Shown piece after piece: positions 63,021-64,000 of a stretch of 64,000 bases of DNA (the stretch's first letter is position 1; each line of letters starts with the position of its first letter). Both the position numbers and the translations under genes were made by a program. This DNA comes from Plectrocnemia conspersa. Taxonomy: Eukaryota; Arthropoda; Insecta; Trichoptera; Polycentropodidae. The notes below the pieces were generated by a model that saw only the letters and a list, made by a program, of their open reading frames with translations, had not been told where the DNA came from and did not search any database. Location of the stretch: the NCBI GenBank assembly GCA_009617715.1, contig VTFK01000205.1, positions 62,001-126,000 of the forward strand, written 5' to 3'.

Positions 63021-63385
63021 AAAACAAATATGCAATTAATTACTGACTGGCCAACAATCACTATTCATAAGAATATTTTACCATTTACTATTCGATATTC
63101 GAATAATTGAAATTACTGATTCTTGAAGGCTCTAAATAGAATTACCAGTTTTTATTTTTTTAATACATTAATTTTGGGATTACTTATTAAAAATTATTTT
63201 ATATATTATGTAGAGATCGATTCTAATTTAGAAATATAACATATTAAAACGGTAATTTTGTGTTCCATAGATAGTCTAAATTTATCTTAAACATAAATTA
63301 TATTTTTTCATGATAATTATTTTTTAATCTATTGGAAAATAGTCTATATTAAAAACAATGCTTAAAAGTTAAGTTTTATTTTTTT

Positions 63386-63578
63386 ACCTGGATCATATGT
63401 TTCACAGTCAGAATTTCTAGTTAGTCCTTTTTCATCCCTTGTGCATATAAAGTTTTTTTTTCAGTACATAGAAAGTCGTTATGTTTTCCATCGCGTTCTG
63501 AAGCAACACAATTTTGATCTATTGTTAGGTTGATTTCTATCCCAGGGCAAATAAGCTTGTTCGATAGGTGTACCTCAA
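63386..63578 (-). pseudogene. Broken lectin exon, next unit of the array (lectin L)
   Basis: Corresponds to exon 3 of the H-K lectins, with an AG acceptor before GTPIEQAYLPWDRNQPN and a G|GTAAAA donor after CETYDP. Inside, two frameshifts break the reading: one before QNCVASERDGKHNDFLC (the calcium-loop region with a QPN-type motif) and one in a run of A residues before FICTRDEKGLTRN. No matching exon 2 is visible to its right before the window ends, and no CTLD2 exons lie to its left. It is most likely a lone relic. Confidence 0.75.
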
Positions 63579-64000
63579 ATAGTATTTAATAAAATATATT
63601 TAGATATAGCGCTAAAATCGACGAAATGTATTTCTTTCTTAAATTTTAATTTAAGAAACACAAATAAAATATTGCGTGGTTAATAGTAATTAAAAAAAAG
63701 AAATACATTGCTTTATTTTTTGCCAATTTTAACAATGATTATGTACTTGAGATGATTTATATATTAATAAGATAAAACAATAGTTTTTTTAAAAAACAAA
63801 GATCGACAATTGATTTTTTTGGATTGCGTATTCAAAATTAAACTAGAAATTAAATTTCTTTAATCTAAAAAATCTATATTTACTTTATTAAACTATGTAT
63901 ATTTTTACTACATAATTTTTAACTGAAATTCAGTATTATAATTATAGTCATATAATAAAATAAGATGTATTAAAAAATATATAATTAATAACTTTTGGCC

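Overview
The window is eukaryotic nuclear DNA, very AT-rich, with small exons, short GT-AG introns and decayed transposons. The best reading is a moth or butterfly (Lepidoptera): the main content is a tandem array of secreted dual-domain C-type lectins of the immulectin kind (pattern-recognition lectins made by fat body, haemocytes or epithelia), an architecture characteristic of that order. The species cannot be named from the sequence.

I rebuilt the genes by hand by joining exons at GT-AG borders in phase. Every model treated as intact has a total coding length divisible by three. Left to right: a decayed lectin on + (about 1.6-2.5 kb); a nine-exon lectin on - with four C-type lectin domains (CTLDs) (2984-7060); a decayed sister of it on - (10.2-13.8 kb); an intact dual-CTLD gene on + (16199-18524); an intact dual-CTLD gene on - (20082-21964); a + paralogue with a one-base frameshift (23415-25271); five intact dual-CTLD genes on - (28458-33297, 38624-41828, 42957-45426, 48858-50796, 55391-57777); and a broken single lectin exon on - (63.39-63.58 kb).

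All introns are phase 1, so each CTLD is a symmetric one- or two-exon module. In most minus-strand genes CTLD1 carries EPN (mannose-type) and CTLD2 carries QPD (galactose-type), so one secreted protein may bind two sugar classes. The + genes have QPD in CTLD1 and a CTLD2 with a ruined sugar-binding loop. The four-CTLD gene reads as a fusion of a +-type lectin (first half) to a D-type lectin (second half), which is the most novel item here. Four neighbouring genes share a 12-base element (AAAACTGGTTTT-like) 85-95 bases before the start codon, and one gene has a perfect kappaB site in its proximal promoter.

Between the genes lie decayed transposons: an RTE/BovB-like LINE with a TTAA-type element nested in it, two fragments of another non-LTR element, two mariner relics, a Penelope-like relic, an inverted-repeat foldback element, a pair of small MITEs with shared ends, and a low-copy interspersed repeat. 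The remaining long spacers are AT-rich and show no recognisable gene.
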